DNA of 64,000 nt from CAIYRG01 sp965247505 (GCA_965247505.1 OZ252020.1:4464001-4528000), one strand, 5' to 3'. Shown: positions 30,212 to 39,737, numbered from the stretch's first letter. Notes: generated by a model not told the origin, from the letters alone. Numbers and translations: made by a program.

Positions 30212-31282
30212 CTTCGTTCCCTTCGGTCACTACGATGAGCCAGAAATCCTCCGTTATGCAATTACCTCAATTCGTCCCAAAGGCGCTGACGTCAGACAGG
30301 CGGAAGAATGTACTCTCTCCAACGTGTCCACTATTGAACTTTCCTATGATGCTGTTGGCCGCCCCCTCATCCCGATGACCTTAAACGATTTGGAACGCTA
30401 CTTGCTGATCGATACCGGAGGGGTTTACAGCACCCATTATAGTGAATTGGCCGAAGTTCTCGACCTTAGATTACGGCGCGCGGGCGGTTCAATAATAGGC
30501 GTAACCGGCGAGAGCTCGAACAACTACGTCACTGTCGATGAATTTCGGATTGGTACAGTCAGGGGTAGGGACCGGCCCTTTATGATCGAACCGGGCGATC
30601 AGGGCAGCGATAGCGAAATCCGCAGGGTCGGCACCATCGGGCCAGATATTCTGGCCCGGTACGATATCGACCTCGATTTTGGATCAAGCAAAGTTAACAT
30701 GTTTAGCCAAGATCATTGCGAAGGGCAGGTTATCTACTGGCAGCCAAAAACGATCGCTATTATTCCATTCGAATTGGATCGCGGGGGCCACATCACATTT
30801 CCTATTTTACTGGATGGCGTTGAACTGACAGCCATCATGGACACCGGCGCTGCCACAAGCACGCTTAACCAAAACGTAGGGGAGCGCGAACTTGGCTTGG
30901 ATTTTTCTTCCGCGGAAAACGAACTAATTGGTACTCTGGGCGAGGACAATGATGAGGTGTATCGCCGCAAATTTCAGAGTTTAAGTATGGCCGGCATTGA
31001 GATTAGGGAACCCACGCTCGACGTGCTTCCAGATCTGATGGGCACAGGGCTCGGCACCCTTTTTGGGTGGCGCACCAGCACCAGTTTACCCTACGTAATT
31101 GTGGGAATGTCTATACTAAGTCATCTGCATGTTTATATCGCCTATGGTGAAGAGAGGCTTTACATTACCGAGGCTGGCGGAAGCGGGGCTAACTAGTGAC
31201 ACGAATCTTTGTCCGTCATCAAAACAAATGGGACTGTTGAGCGTGTTTCATAAGGGAGGATCTGGCTCATCTTTGTTTGATG

Positions 31283-32263
31283 TTAAGCCGCTTGGCGTTG
31301 ATGGTTCAAGCGGCGGTTTTGGGTGGTCAGTTTTTTGATCCTTTTTCTCTTTTCGATGATGGCGGTGTGGCGTCCAAAGTAGGCGTCGGCTGGAGTTACG
31401 TTGCCGATGCTCTCGTGGTAGCGTTGGTTGTTGTAGTGATCGACGAAGGCGCTGATCTGGTTTTCGAGATCGCCGGGTAGATAATAATTTTCAAGCAGGA
31501 TCCGGTTCTTCAGCGTTTGATGCCAGCGCTCGATCTTGCCCTGGGTTTGCGGGTGATACGGTGCGCCCCGAACGTGATCCATACCGTGGTCCTCGAGCCA
31601 TTCAGCCAGATCGCCGGAGATATAGGACGAGCCGTTGTCGCTGAGCAGCCTCGGCTTGTGGACGACATTGGCGCGATTGCAGCCTGAGGCTTCTAGCGCC
31701 AACTTCAGTGTTGCCGTCACATCGTCCGCCGTCATGTTGGTGCAGAGCTTCCAAGCAATTATGTAGCGGGAATAGTCGTCCAGGATGGTCGACAGGTAAA
31801 ACCAGCCCCAGCCGATGACCTTGAGATAGGTGAAGTCGGTCTGCCACAGCTGGTTCGGCGCCGTGGTCTTGTCGCGGAACTCATCGGCTGCCTTGATGAC
31901 CACGAAAGCGGGGCTGGTGATCAGGCCGTGGGCCTTGAGAAGCCGGTAAACCGAGGCTTCCGAGACAAAGTAGCCCCTGGTGTCCGTAAACCTGACGGCC
32001 AGTTCCCGGGGCGACAGTTGCGTCTCCTCCAGGGCAAGATCGATGATCTGCCCCCGGACATCATCCGGGATCCGGTTCCACATCCGGCCCGGGCTGCTGT
32101 TGCGATCCTCAAGACCGGCGTCGCCAAAGGCCAGAAAGCGATCGTACCAGCGATAAAAGGTGGTCTTCGGAATGCCCAGCTTGTCCAAAGTGGACCCGAC
32201 GCCCAGGTGGGACTGCTCGACCAGGCGGATGATCTCCAGCTTCTCGGATGCGGGATACCTCAT
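31283..32263 (-). CDS. Transposase OrfB of copy B
   Basis: Identical to the copy A protein except for one residue (SEASVYRLL instead of SEALVYRLL). All three acidic catalytic residues are kept, so it is probably functional. Its ATG overlaps the orfA stop. Confidence 0.92.
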   Translation of the reverse strand: MRYPASEKLEIIRLVEQSHLGVGSTLDKLGIPKTTFYRWYDRFLAFGDAGLEDRNSSPGRMWNRIPDDVRGQIIDLALEETQLSPRELAVRFTDTRGYFVSEASVYRLLKAHGLITSPAFVVIKAADEFRDKTTAPNQLWQTDFTYLKVIGWGWFYLSTILDDYSRYIIAWKLCTNMTADDVTATLKLALEASGCNRANVVHKPRLLSDNGSSYISGDLAEWLEDHGMDHVRGAPYHPQTQGKIERWHQTLKNRILLENYYLPGDLENQISAFVDHYNNQRYHESIGNVTPADAYFGRHTAIIEKRKRIKKLTTQNRRLNHQRQAA

Positions 32264-32634
32264 TCCTCGCCTCCCCCATGCCCGATCATATTTTTTTTGA
32301 GAAGACGGTTCTCCAGCGAAAGTTCGGCGACCAACTCCTTCAAGTCGCGCATCTCCTGGCGCAGGCCTTTAACCTCGCCCGAGGTCGCTTGGCGCCCGGT
32401 GTCGCCGGCGAGCCGCTTCTTGCCCGCTTCCAAAAACTCTTTCGACCAGCTGTAATACAGACCCTCAGCGATGCCCTCGCGGCGGCACAAGGCGGCGATG
32501 CTCTCCTCGCCGCGCAGGCCCGACACCACGATCCGGATCTTCTCCTCAGCCGTATACTGCTTGCGTGTCTTGCGCCGAATATCCCGAACCGTTCTCTCCG
32601 CCGGGTCGTTCTTGCTCATTGATTTCTGTCTCAT
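32260..32634 (-). CDS. Transposase OrfA of copy B
   Basis: Protein sequence identical to the copy A OrfA (124 residues), with synonymous changes only. It carries the same helix-turn-helix and coiled C-terminus and the same ribosome site. Confidence 0.9.
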   Translation of the reverse strand: MRQKSMSKNDPAERTVRDIRRKTRKQYTAEEKIRIVVSGLRGEESIAALCRREGIAEGLYYSWSKEFLEAGKKRLAGDTGRQATSGEVKGLRQEMRDLKELVAELSLENRLLKKNMIGHGGGEE

Positions 32635-32760
32635 CTTCGTTCCCTTCGGTCACTACGATGAGCCAGAAATCCTCCGTTATGCAATTACCTCAATTCGTCC
32701 CAAAGGCGCTGACGTCAGACACGAATCTTAAAGCGTACTTCATTGCCTATAAGGAAGATC

Positions 32761-33417
32761 TTAGCGATAAAGTTCTAAGCGCGTTTGTGCGCCTGCAGCG
32801 TTGGCCTCGTCCCCACCTTCTTCAAACTCTTCGACTGCTCGCTCCTGCTCGTCCACCGCACGTTCGAAATCGCCTGCTTCCGCATAGGCTGCGGCCAGCG
32901 TATCGCGATACATGGGGCTATCCTCAAGCTCAACCGCTCTGGTTGCGTCGAGGACCGCCTGAGCGCCATCGCGTAAGTCTTCTTCTGGCCCAGTCGACTG
33001 GAGCCACGCGTTATTATTGTAGGCCGCCGCATTGTCCGGATCGAGTCGAATGGCTTCATCGTAATAATTTAACGCAAGTTCAAATTCTCCCACCTCGCTA
33101 AATGCCGTGCCCGCGAAATAGTAGTTTCCGCTTTCCTGCAGCGCCGATTGGGGCCAAATATTTAGATCGTCAATCGCGGCCTGGCGGTCTCTTTCGCCAA
33201 CATAGAGTTGACCGCGCAGAAACAAAAACGGCGCTAAGTCCAGCACTCTGCCCGACTCAATGACATCCGTGCACGCTTCGATGCGCGCTTGATTTTCCGC
33301 GGCGAAATCGTTGCAATGTTGAATTTGTAACGCGATGTTTTGGGCGGCAACAGAACCTGGCGCCAATCCGATCAGAATTGGCAGAACTACCAAACCAGCC
33401 CTAACAGATAAACTCAT
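32761..33417 (-). CDS. Exported TPR protein
   Basis: The 218-residue protein starts with a signal peptide (MSLSVRAGLVVLPILIGLAP, ending VAAQ). TPR units are visible at about residues 95-130 (YYFAGTAFSEVGEFELALNY, YDEAIRLDPDN) and further helices at 155-210 (DTLAAAYAEAGDFERAVDEQ). GAGGT precedes the ATG. It probably acts as a periplasmic scaffold; no partner can be named. Copy B of the IS lies 40 bases beyond its stop. Confidence 0.82.
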   Translation of the reverse strand: MSLSVRAGLVVLPILIGLAPGSVAAQNIALQIQHCNDFAAENQARIEACTDVIESGRVLDLAPFLFLRGQLYVGERDRQAAIDDLNIWPQSALQESGNYYFAGTAFSEVGEFELALNYYDEAIRLDPDNAAAYNNNAWLQSTGPEEDLRDGAQAVLDATRAVELEDSPMYRDTLAAAYAEAGDFERAVDEQERAVEEFEEGGDEANAAGAQTRLELYR

Positions 33418-33582
33418 GGCAACCTCAGAATGAGATTTCGCACGTTCGCACCAAATTTAGCATGACTCGAACTGCGCTAAAAGCCATGTTGACACAGAAC
33501 ACCAGTTGGAAACCAAGGTCCGTGCCCTGTCAGAATTAGCAATGGCTCGGTTAACAAAAACTTTGGAATTATATGTTCGCCG

Positions 33583-34719
33583 TTAAAGCGCAGCACCCAG
33601 CGGCTCCACCGAGTATCCCCAGCTAGAAAAGAATCTTTTCCAACGCTCTGCGACACGCTCGGCAGAGGATTCCGATAGCTCAGTGTGCCGATTGGGTTTA
33701 TAGCCGACAAGCGAGTCCACATAGGTTCGCAGATCATTCTTGATATCGTCAAAGCCCTGAAGTGAAAGTTCCCGATAGAGCGTTTGCACCGCCCTAAGCG
33801 GATCGCGCGTTAATGTGTCGAACGACATTTCGAACAAATTTCCTGCTGGCACCATCGAGCGCTGCTCCAGGAACATATCGTAGAGCGCTTCGTACCGGCT
33901 CAAGACCAGTTCCTCTAAATCGTTAAAGTCGAAGCGTTGCATCTGCAATAGCGGTGGACCAATCGAGAGCGTGCGGCAGCTCGACTGAAACACTTCATAG
34001 GGGTTTCGATGTACATGCACGAATTTGGCATTCGGGAATATTTCGAGCAGCAAACGCAGTCGGGCGGTATGCGGCGGCGATTTTAAAATTAACGGACGAC
34101 GGTAAACGCTCGTCAGCTTGTGAACATAAGTGCGCACAGCAGCTTTCCAACGGCGGATTTCATCATCCGTGGCGTCGGTAAACGTAAGGTAACGATTGTA
34201 ATGTTCCCAATTGCGCGGAAACGCGTAAGCAATATAGGGCGACAATCCCGTCAGCGCACAAAGCGCAAATTCATCTTCTTGTGGAAGCTCAGGCCCAATT
34301 TCCATGTCGTCGATTTGACGCTTCTTCGGCAATGCGCGATTCAGAAACCAGTGAAGCGGCTTGCCCGCGGTAATGAAACTGTTGGGGAAGAAAACCTGAC
34401 AAAAATTAGGAGTGGCAAATTGCTTGTCTACCGCAAGCAGATTGTGAAGCAGGGTCGTTCCGCTACGCCAATGTCCTACGATAAAAATTGGATCTCTGGT
34501 CAAAACGCCGCTGTCGCGCGGCGCTCTCCAATCATCAAAAACGCGGCACAATCCATTGAGAACACTCGCCGCGGATACCGAAAGGGCGCTCAACAAAAAT
34601 GGAGAATCAACTGCGAAGCGATTTTCCTGTAAAATTCGAATCCACGTGCCCGTACTCATCCCCAGGAGATGGCTTGGAGCGGAGCGCACTTGCGGGGTTG
34701 AATATCCGGCTACCGACAT
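33583..34719 (-). CDS. PAPS-dependent sulfotransferase family protein
   Basis: This 378-residue protein has the 5'-phosphosulfate loop IFIVGHWRSGTTLLHNLL (residues about 78-95) and the 3'-phosphate motif KFVHVHRNPYEVFQSS, the two binding sites of sulfotransferases that use PAPS. The catalytic-base candidate is the Glu/His-rich segment ELPQEDEFAL. There is no signal peptide or membrane segment, so it should be cytosolic. The bacterial Sulfotransfer_3-like family modifies lipids, glycans or small metabolites; the acceptor is unknown. The start is the first Met; a second Met about 20 residues in is possible. Confidence 0.85.
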   Translation of the reverse strand: MSVAGYSTPQVRSAPSHLLGMSTGTWIRILQENRFAVDSPFLLSALSVSAASVLNGLCRVFDDWRAPRDSGVLTRDPIFIVGHWRSGTTLLHNLLAVDKQFATPNFCQVFFPNSFITAGKPLHWFLNRALPKKRQIDDMEIGPELPQEDEFALCALTGLSPYIAYAFPRNWEHYNRYLTFTDATDDEIRRWKAAVRTYVHKLTSVYRRPLILKSPPHTARLRLLLEIFPNAKFVHVHRNPYEVFQSSCRTLSIGPPLLQMQRFDFNDLEELVLSRYEALYDMFLEQRSMVPAGNLFEMSFDTLTRDPLRAVQTLYRELSLQGFDDIKNDLRTYVDSLVGYKPNRHTELSESSAERVAERWKRFFSSWGYSVEPLGAAL

Positions 34720-34836
34720 CGAGGCAGCTTTTTTTGCAATGTTTCAGCCTCAAGCTTGGCCAAGTCCAATTGGTAAAGAGGTAGCCAACAGCGGCAACGC
34801 CGACCTCACTATGAGCAAGGTTAACAAACCCGCATC

Positions 34837-34867
34837 AAAAAAAATATGGGCGAGCCTAAGCTCGCCC
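34837..34867 (-). terminator. Rho-independent terminator
   Basis: On the minus strand GGGCGAGC pairs with GCTCGCCC across a four-base loop (34848-34867); after ATA a run of eight T follows (34837-34844). It lies about 50 bases beyond the DUF6152 gene stop and would end that transcript. Confidence 0.88.
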
Positions 34868-34913
34868 AATATCTTTTACTCAACCGCACGCGCGCGAGCG
34901 CGAAAAACGGCTA

Positions 34914-35291
34914 TTAGTCGAATTCTTTGTCGGTAATACGACCGTCGGGCGTCGAAACATATCCGAGAAGACAACCGTCTGAGCCGTCCTTCAAATGATG
35001 ACAGCGGACGTGAATCTCGTCGCCAACACTAATGGTATCTTGTTGCCAGCCACCACGCGTCAAGGCACCGACACTACCTCCCTCAAGAGCCCACACGCCG
35101 GAAGAACCGTCTTCTTTCTCGACTTCCAAATAGAGCCATACATGGGGGTTCATCCACATGACTTGCGTCACGGTTCCGTCCATTTCGATGAACTCTGCTT
35201 GCTCATAATTCGCGTGCGAATGATGAGCCAATGCCGGTATGGAAAGTACAAGTACGGTGAGGGCAGCGAGGCCGATTGCTTTAAGGTGCAT
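34914..35291 (-). CDS. DUF6152-like exported protein
   Basis: The 125-residue protein starts at ATG 35291 behind GGGAGAGAAAC; an upstream in-frame ATG adds nine residues. A signal peptide (ending IPALAHHS) leads into an AHHSHANYE start, followed by GTVTQVMWMNPHVWLYLEVE and a single OB-like beta domain. This exported family often begins with a His-rich AHH motif, which may bind metal, and recurs in proteobacteria near exported oxidoreductases. Function not established. It has its own terminator downstream. Confidence 0.8.
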   Translation of the reverse strand: MHLKAIGLAALTVLVLSIPALAHHSHANYEQAEFIEMDGTVTQVMWMNPHVWLYLEVEKEDGSSGVWALEGGSVGALTRGGWQQDTISVGDEIHVRCHHLKDGSDGCLLGYVSTPDGRITDKEFD

Positions 35292-35428
35292 GTTTCTCTC
35301 CCAATTATCTTGACTCATTATATCCGCCCTTTGCCGAAAGAGACAACGGGCAATAATGTCCTATTTCGTGGTTTTCCTGCGGGAAAATTGCTGTTCGGCC
35401 CAACTAGTCTACCCTGGTACGGATTCCA

Positions 35429-36877
35429 GGGGATGTCCCGGTCGATGTTGAAAAGTTGAGGTAGGTGTCGCTCTCCTGGAGCCGTTAGGCTCCGGGTGCT
35501 GCAAACCCAAAAGGGAGAACGACACCATGGGAAATAATATCCGTAGTTCCAGCCGCCCGAAAGCCCTTGCCCCCTCGATTCCTATGCCGCCGCTGGCGGA
35601 CGCGATGGACGCAGTCCATCTCAGCGTGGATCGGTTTTGTCTTCTGGCCGGGGTCGAGGCCTTGGCCGAGATGATGGAGGAGGACGCCACGACCGTGTGC
35701 GGGGCCCGACATCGCCGCCATGGGGACCGTCGAGGTTATCGCTGGGGCAGGACACATAGCGAGATCGGCTACCACGGCGGCAAAGTGAAGGTGGCCCGGC
35801 CACGGGTTCGTGACCGGGCGGGCAAAGAGGTGAGCTTGGAGAGTTGGCAGGCGCTACGCGATGGCAACCTGCTGCTCGAGTGGGCGCTCAACCTGATGGT
35901 GCTGAACGTGTCGACCCGCAAGTACCACCGCGCGGTCCGTCTGCCCGAGGGCGAGCTGGCGAAAGCGCGTGGCGACGGCACCTCGAAGTCGGCCGTTTCC
36001 CGGCGCTTTGTGGCGCTGTCACGCAAGAAGATGAAGGCCTGGCTCGCCTCGGATCTCTCGGAACTCGACCTGCTAGTCATCCAGATCGACGGTCTGCATG
36101 TCGGCGACCATGTCCTGATGGCGGCGATCGGCGTCGATGGCAACGGCGACAAGCATGTCCTGGCCGTGGTCGAGGGGGCGACGGAGAACACGGTCGTCGT
36201 CCAGGCCTTGATCGACAATCTCCTCGCCAGGGGGCTCGATCCGACACTGCCGCGGCTGTTCATCGTCGATGGCGCGAAGGCACTCAGCAAAGCGATCCGA
36301 AACACCTTCGGTGTGGCCGCCGCCATCCAGCGCTGCCAGGTCCACAAGGGCCGTAACATCATCGAGCGCCTGCCCCAACATTTGCACGCGAGCGTCAAGA
36401 AGGCGCTCCGTCAGGCCTGGGACCAGGACGACGCAAACAAGGCCGAGCGGCTCTTGCGCAACCTGGTCCGGCGTCTGGAGCATGAGGAACCGGGCGTCTC
36501 GGGCAGCATCCTGGAGGGGCTGGAGGAGATCCTCACCGTCATCCGCCTCGGCCTACCGCACGAACTCCGGCGCTCGCTCGCCTGCACTAACATCGTCGAG
36601 AACGCGCTCGGCACGGTGCGCCAGGTCACCCGCAACGTCAAACGCTGGAGACACGCCGAGATGGCGCTCAGATGGACCGCCGCCGGCCTGCTGGAGGCCC
36701 AGAAAACCTTCCGTCGCCTCAAGGCCTATCGCCAGCTGCCCATCCTCCGAAATGCTCTCCAGGAACACTTGAGAAAGGCTCAGGCCGACAGTGCCATTGA
36801 AACCATCATGAAGGCAGCATAGCATCATCAACCAGCGACGCCTGCCCCACGAATTTCAACAGAGATAGGGACATCGC
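35429..36877 (+). mobile_element. IS256-family element (intact)
   Basis: The 1449-bp element is flanked by a 9-base duplication CGGATTCCA (35420-35428 and 36878-36886). Terminal inverted repeats share GATGTCCC and TGTTGAAA. It encodes one full transposase. Its last 90 bases recur at 15240-15329 inside mipZ. Confidence 0.93.
35527..36822 (+). CDS. IS256 (Mutator-type) transposase
   Basis: The 431-residue transposase has the DDE core: Asp in LVIQIDGLHVGD, Asp in LFIVDGAKALSK and Glu in NIVENALGTVRQVTR with the following RNVKRW. A CxxH-like segment RCQVHKGRNI follows the second Asp, as usual for the family. The reading frame is complete. Confidence 0.95.
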   Translation: MGNNIRSSSRPKALAPSIPMPPLADAMDAVHLSVDRFCLLAGVEALAEMMEEDATTVCGARHRRHGDRRGYRWGRTHSEIGYHGGKVKVARPRVRDRAGKEVSLESWQALRDGNLLLEWALNLMVLNVSTRKYHRAVRLPEGELAKARGDGTSKSAVSRRFVALSRKKMKAWLASDLSELDLLVIQIDGLHVGDHVLMAAIGVDGNGDKHVLAVVEGATENTVVVQALIDNLLARGLDPTLPRLFIVDGAKALSKAIRNTFGVAAAIQRCQVHKGRNIIERLPQHLHASVKKALRQAWDQDDANKAERLLRNLVRRLEHEEPGVSGSILEGLEEILTVIRLGLPHELRRSLACTNIVENALGTVRQVTRNVKRWRHAEMALRWTAAGLLEAQKTFRRLKAYRQLPILRNALQEHLRKAQADSAIETIMKAA

Positions 36878-36898
36878 CGGATTCCATCGGCCTCCATA

Positions 36899-37243
36899 TT
36901 ATACCGGATTCGGTCCCGGTTTTCGTCTAAAATACTTAGGGATTGCTGAAAATGGCCCGGCGGGAGCCGTCGCTTCGAGTATACAGAGCCGTCCTTTGTG
37001 GAAACGAATTGCAACATAGGTGCGGCTTAAGTCCGAGTTGGTAAACTGAAGTTGATGGCCCTCGATACGGTCGGCCTGGGGATATGCATCGAAAGTGAAC
37101 TGTCCTTCACGCTGCCGAAAATACCATGCGGCATAGGCCATCGATCCGCGCACATCGACAATTTGAGCGCCCTCATAATTAACGACAACGACCTTGTAAT
37201 CGACCTGGTCTAGATCACTAGATGCTGTTGGGTTAGCCTCCAT
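36899..37243 (-). CDS. Hypothetical protein, 114 aa
   Basis: No family recognised. The protein is soluble, with alternating hydrophobic strands (DYKVVVVNYEGAQIVDVRGS; TYVAIRFHKGRLCILEATAP), and could be a small beta-rich binding domain. It has no signal peptide. It is divergent from the TctC gene, with the two starts about 36 bases apart, so promoters must overlap. Its stop lies 22 bases from the IS256 end. Confidence 0.6.
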   Translation of the reverse strand: MEANPTASSDLDQVDYKVVVVNYEGAQIVDVRGSMAYAAWYFRQREGQFTFDAYPQADRIEGHQLQFTNSDLSRTYVAIRFHKGRLCILEATAPAGPFSAIPKYFRRKPGPNPV

Positions 37244-37278
37244 ACGTCCGATTGAGCGAGAACCGCCAGGGAGAAATC

Positions 37279-38292
37279 ATGGTTCGACATTTAATTTGGC
37301 GTTTTGGAGCTGCTTTTGCGGCGGCAATGATACTGGCGCCCGCTAGCGCGCAGCAAAGCGCCGAAGATTTCTTCGAACGCAAAACTATCACCTATATCGT
37401 GTCGTCCGAGCCCGGCGGCGGGTACGACACCTATGGCCGCCTAATTGCGCGCCATATGGAGAAATATCTCCCGGTGCGGCGCATCGTCGTGCGCAATGTA
37501 ACCGGCGCGGGAAATATCATCGGCGCGAATACAATTTTTGTATCTCGCCCCGACGGTTTGACTTTCGGCACGTTTAACACCGGTTTGATCTACGGCCAGC
37601 TTCTGGGCCTGCAGGGCATACGTTTCGATCTCACGGAAATGAGCTGGATCGGAAAGATGGCCGAGGAAGGCCGAACCATGGTGCTGGCGACGAATTCCGG
37701 GTTTGACGATATTCAGGATCTTATCGATTCGCCGGAAACCATTCGATTGGCCTCGGCAAGTCTCGGAACGGCGAACCACACTGAGATTCTGATCTTGCGC
37801 GCGGCGCTTGGGCTTAACATTCGGCTCATACCAGGAATATCCGGCGGCGAGTTCGAGCTTTCGATGATGCGTGGTGAAGTTGCAGGTGCGCTCAACGCTA
37901 CAAGTTCACGTGAAGAATTCGTCGCCCGTGGCGCCGGCAAATATGTTCTCTCGGTAACGGGCGAAGAAGCCCGAGCGCTAGGGGTCCCTCATGCCCGAGA
38001 ACTCGTGACCGATCCGCGCTTTACGCCACTGCTCGAACTCACCGAGACCGTCGCGGTGTTGGGACGCCTCACGGCAGGACCGCCGGACATTCCTGCCGAT
38101 CGTCTAGCCCTAATCCGAGACGCCTATATGAATGTCGCAGCCGATCCGGAATTTCTGGAGCAGGCGGCAGCCCTCAATATCCCCATTCAACCATCGCGAG
38201 GCGAAATTGTGGCCGGGCGCGTTCGCGCGGCGCTCGATCAGCCAGACGAAACCGTGCTGGAGTTGAAGCGGGTCATCGAAGCCGGCGATTAA
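37279..38292 (+). CDS. Tripartite tricarboxylate transporter receptor (TctC/Bug family)
   Basis: The 337-residue periplasmic binding protein starts at ATG 37279 behind GGGAGAAATC, with a signal peptide ending APASAQQ. Family features are ITYIVSSEPGGGYDTYGRLI at the first lobe, VRNVTGAGNIIGANTIF (the carboxylate-binding loop region) and a C-terminal helix set (LALIRDAYMNVAADPEF). Such receptors bind carboxylates or other small anions for a TctA/TctB permease. No tctA or tctB is in the window, so it is either an orphan receptor using a distant permease or a sensor component. Confidence 0.9.
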   Translation: MVRHLIWRFGAAFAAAMILAPASAQQSAEDFFERKTITYIVSSEPGGGYDTYGRLIARHMEKYLPVRRIVVRNVTGAGNIIGANTIFVSRPDGLTFGTFNTGLIYGQLLGLQGIRFDLTEMSWIGKMAEEGRTMVLATNSGFDDIQDLIDSPETIRLASASLGTANHTEILILRAALGLNIRLIPGISGGEFELSMMRGEVAGALNATSSREEFVARGAGKYVLSVTGEEARALGVPHARELVTDPRFTPLLELTETVAVLGRLTAGPPDIPADRLALIRDAYMNVAADPEFLEQAAALNIPIQPSRGEIVAGRVRAALDQPDETVLELKRVIEAGD

Positions 38293-38318
38293 GCGCTACT
38301 TAATATTCATAAAAGAAA

Positions 38319-38349
38319 CGAAGCCGGCCCCATTTAGGAGCCGGCTTCG
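38319..38349. terminator. Terminator hairpin between convergent genes
   Basis: CGAAGCCGGC pairs with GCCGGCTTCG across 11 bases between the convergent tctC-like gene and the hydrolase gene. On the minus strand TTTCTTTTAT follows the stem, so it serves the hydrolase transcript best; on the plus strand it lacks a T-run. Confidence 0.75.
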
Positions 38350-38391
38350 GTTACTCATTGTTCTGCGAGGCGGGCTTCTACGCGGCGGGCC

Positions 38392-39303
38392 TTACGCGAG
38401 ATGCGTACGGAACCAGTCCCACATGCGCGCTTCGGCAGCCGCTGCCTGTTCCGGAACAAAGCGCGGCGTCGAATTATTGTGGAAGCCATGCATGGTGCCC
38501 GGATAAGTGGCCGCTTCGAAGTTCACATCATTGGCGCGCAACGCGGTCTGATAGTCGCCCGCACGGCCATTGATGTTGTTGTCCGTCTCTGCATAGGTCA
38601 GAAGCAAGGCGGCTTCGATATTCTCGGCATCTTCAGCCGAGACTGGAGCCCCATAGAACGGAACGCCGGCATTGAGATCGTCGCCTAGCTCCGCAGCAAC
38701 GCGGTTGGTCATTCCACCGCCCCAGCAAAAGCCGGTTGCGCCGAGCATGCCATTGGAACCCGCATGCGATTTTAAAAACCGCGCGCTGGCAAACATGTCT
38801 TGATCGAGCTTGTCGTCGTCGAGCTGCGATTGCAGCGTACGGCCGTAATCATCATTGCCGGGATAACCGCCGACCGGCGTCAGGCCGTCAGGTGCGAGGG
38901 CGATAAAACCCTCCGTAGCTGCACGGCGTGCGACATCTTCAACATAGGGGTTGAGGCCACGGTTTTCATGAATGACCAGCACCCCCGGCGCCCTGCCCTG
39001 CACTTCCCTCGGATGGACCAAATAGCCGCGCATCGTTCCCGAACCAAGCGGAGACGCATATTCGACATATTCGGCGCGGATCCGCGAATCGGTAAACATG
39101 ACGGTTTGCGCTTTGGCATATTGCGGCATCACGCTCTCAATGAGAGCTGCCGTTGAGATACCGCCAATGGCGAGCATGTTCACTTTGCGCACGAACGCGC
39201 GACGGTCGATGCGGCCATGGGCATATTCGTTGTAAAGCTCAAGCACCCGCTCATCGACGGGTGCGTCTTTCACTTCCTTGGGATTCTTGATCAGGGCATT
39301 CAT
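38392..39303 (-). CDS. Tat-exported dienelactone hydrolase family protein
   Basis: The 303-residue protein starts at ATG 39303 (GGAGG upstream). A twin-arginine-type leader (DRRAFVRKVNMLAIGGISTA) lies about residues 38-60 from the start, preceded by an unusually long N-region. The alpha/beta hydrolase part has the Cys nucleophile in GATGFCWGGGMT, Asp in YAETDNN and His in GTMHGFHNN, the DLH triad. Substrates are lactones or esters; the real one is unknown. Folding before export through Tat is common for this subfamily. Confidence 0.88.
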   Translation of the reverse strand: MNALIKNPKEVKDAPVDERVLELYNEYAHGRIDRRAFVRKVNMLAIGGISTAALIESVMPQYAKAQTVMFTDSRIRAEYVEYASPLGSGTMRGYLVHPREVQGRAPGVLVIHENRGLNPYVEDVARRAATEGFIALAPDGLTPVGGYPGNDDYGRTLQSQLDDDKLDQDMFASARFLKSHAGSNGMLGATGFCWGGGMTNRVAAELGDDLNAGVPFYGAPVSAEDAENIEAALLLTYAETDNNINGRAGDYQTALRANDVNFEAATYPGTMHGFHNNSTPRFVPEQAAAAEARMWDWFRTHLA

Positions 39304-39737
39304 CGCGCGGTCCTCCAAATAAAATTAGATCGTCAAAATCAAATATTCGTCAGGTCAAATTACCAATCAGAGAATTGCCGGGTTTTAGCTCGTGGACTTG
39401 GTCGAGGGCCGTTTTTCGCTCAGCACTTTGGCTGCCGCAGACAACGTTTTCTCGCAACTCCCCAGCAAAAACAGGACGTTTCCCTGAAATTCCCTACCAA
39501 CTACGAGATTAGGCCATCTCCAATGGCGAGTAAATCGGCTCCGTGGCCTGCCGGCTCGGATCGAGCCGGTCAAGCCGGGTGAGCGCGCATAAACTTCCTG
39601 TGTCCACCTTGCCTACTCTCGGACGTAAATCGAGCGCAAAAGGCAATTGACGAGGCGCGAGATCCTTGCAGCCGGCGTAATTTCTGGGGCCACCATAGTC
39701 AGCGGCAGGATGATTGCCGCGCCTTATCGCTGCGAGC
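39304..39737. other. 434 bases without a recognisable gene
   Basis: Short frames exist on both strands but none has a ribosome site plus family similarity. The stretch probably contains the hydrolase promoter (near 39310-39370, AT-rich). Confidence 0.5.

Larger units (their letters stand above)
28787..30298 (-). mobile_element. Two-ORF IS3-like element, copy A (1512 bp)
   Basis: Ends are TGTCCGTCATCA (28787) and TGACGTCAGACA (to 30298), imperfect inverted repeats starting TGT. An 8-base duplication GGCGGAAG flanks it at 28779-28786 and 30299-30306. It carries orfA and orfB on the minus strand, both open. It differs from copy B at only about three positions by eye. Confidence 0.93.
28705..31196 (+). 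pseudogene. Exported retropepsin-like aspartyl protease, split by an IS
   Basis: The first 27 codons (MHRYRKLIFSLIPFAMAMSA then VPLYAAE, a signal peptide) lie at 28705-28786. The rest resumes at 30299-31196. Removing the 1512-bp element and one 8-base target copy restores the frame exactly (AAE followed by ECTLSNVSTIEL). Two retropepsin-type motifs are present, LLIDTGGVYSTH and AIMDTGAATSTL, each with the D-T-G triad, as in single-chain clan AA proteases. The intact protein would be about 325 residues and periplasmic. As it stands only a truncated signal peptide plus 14 element-encoded codons is made. Confidence 0.85.
31210..32721 (-). mobile_element. Two-ORF IS3-like element, copy B (1512 bp)
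   Basis: Same length and orientation as copy A, with its own 8-base duplication CGAATCTT at 31202-31209 and 32722-32729, so it is an independent insertion. It lies 13 bases beyond the protease stop codon. Visible differences from copy A: one base changing Leu to Ser in OrfB (near 31953), one near 32319 and one near 32466. Confidence 0.93.
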
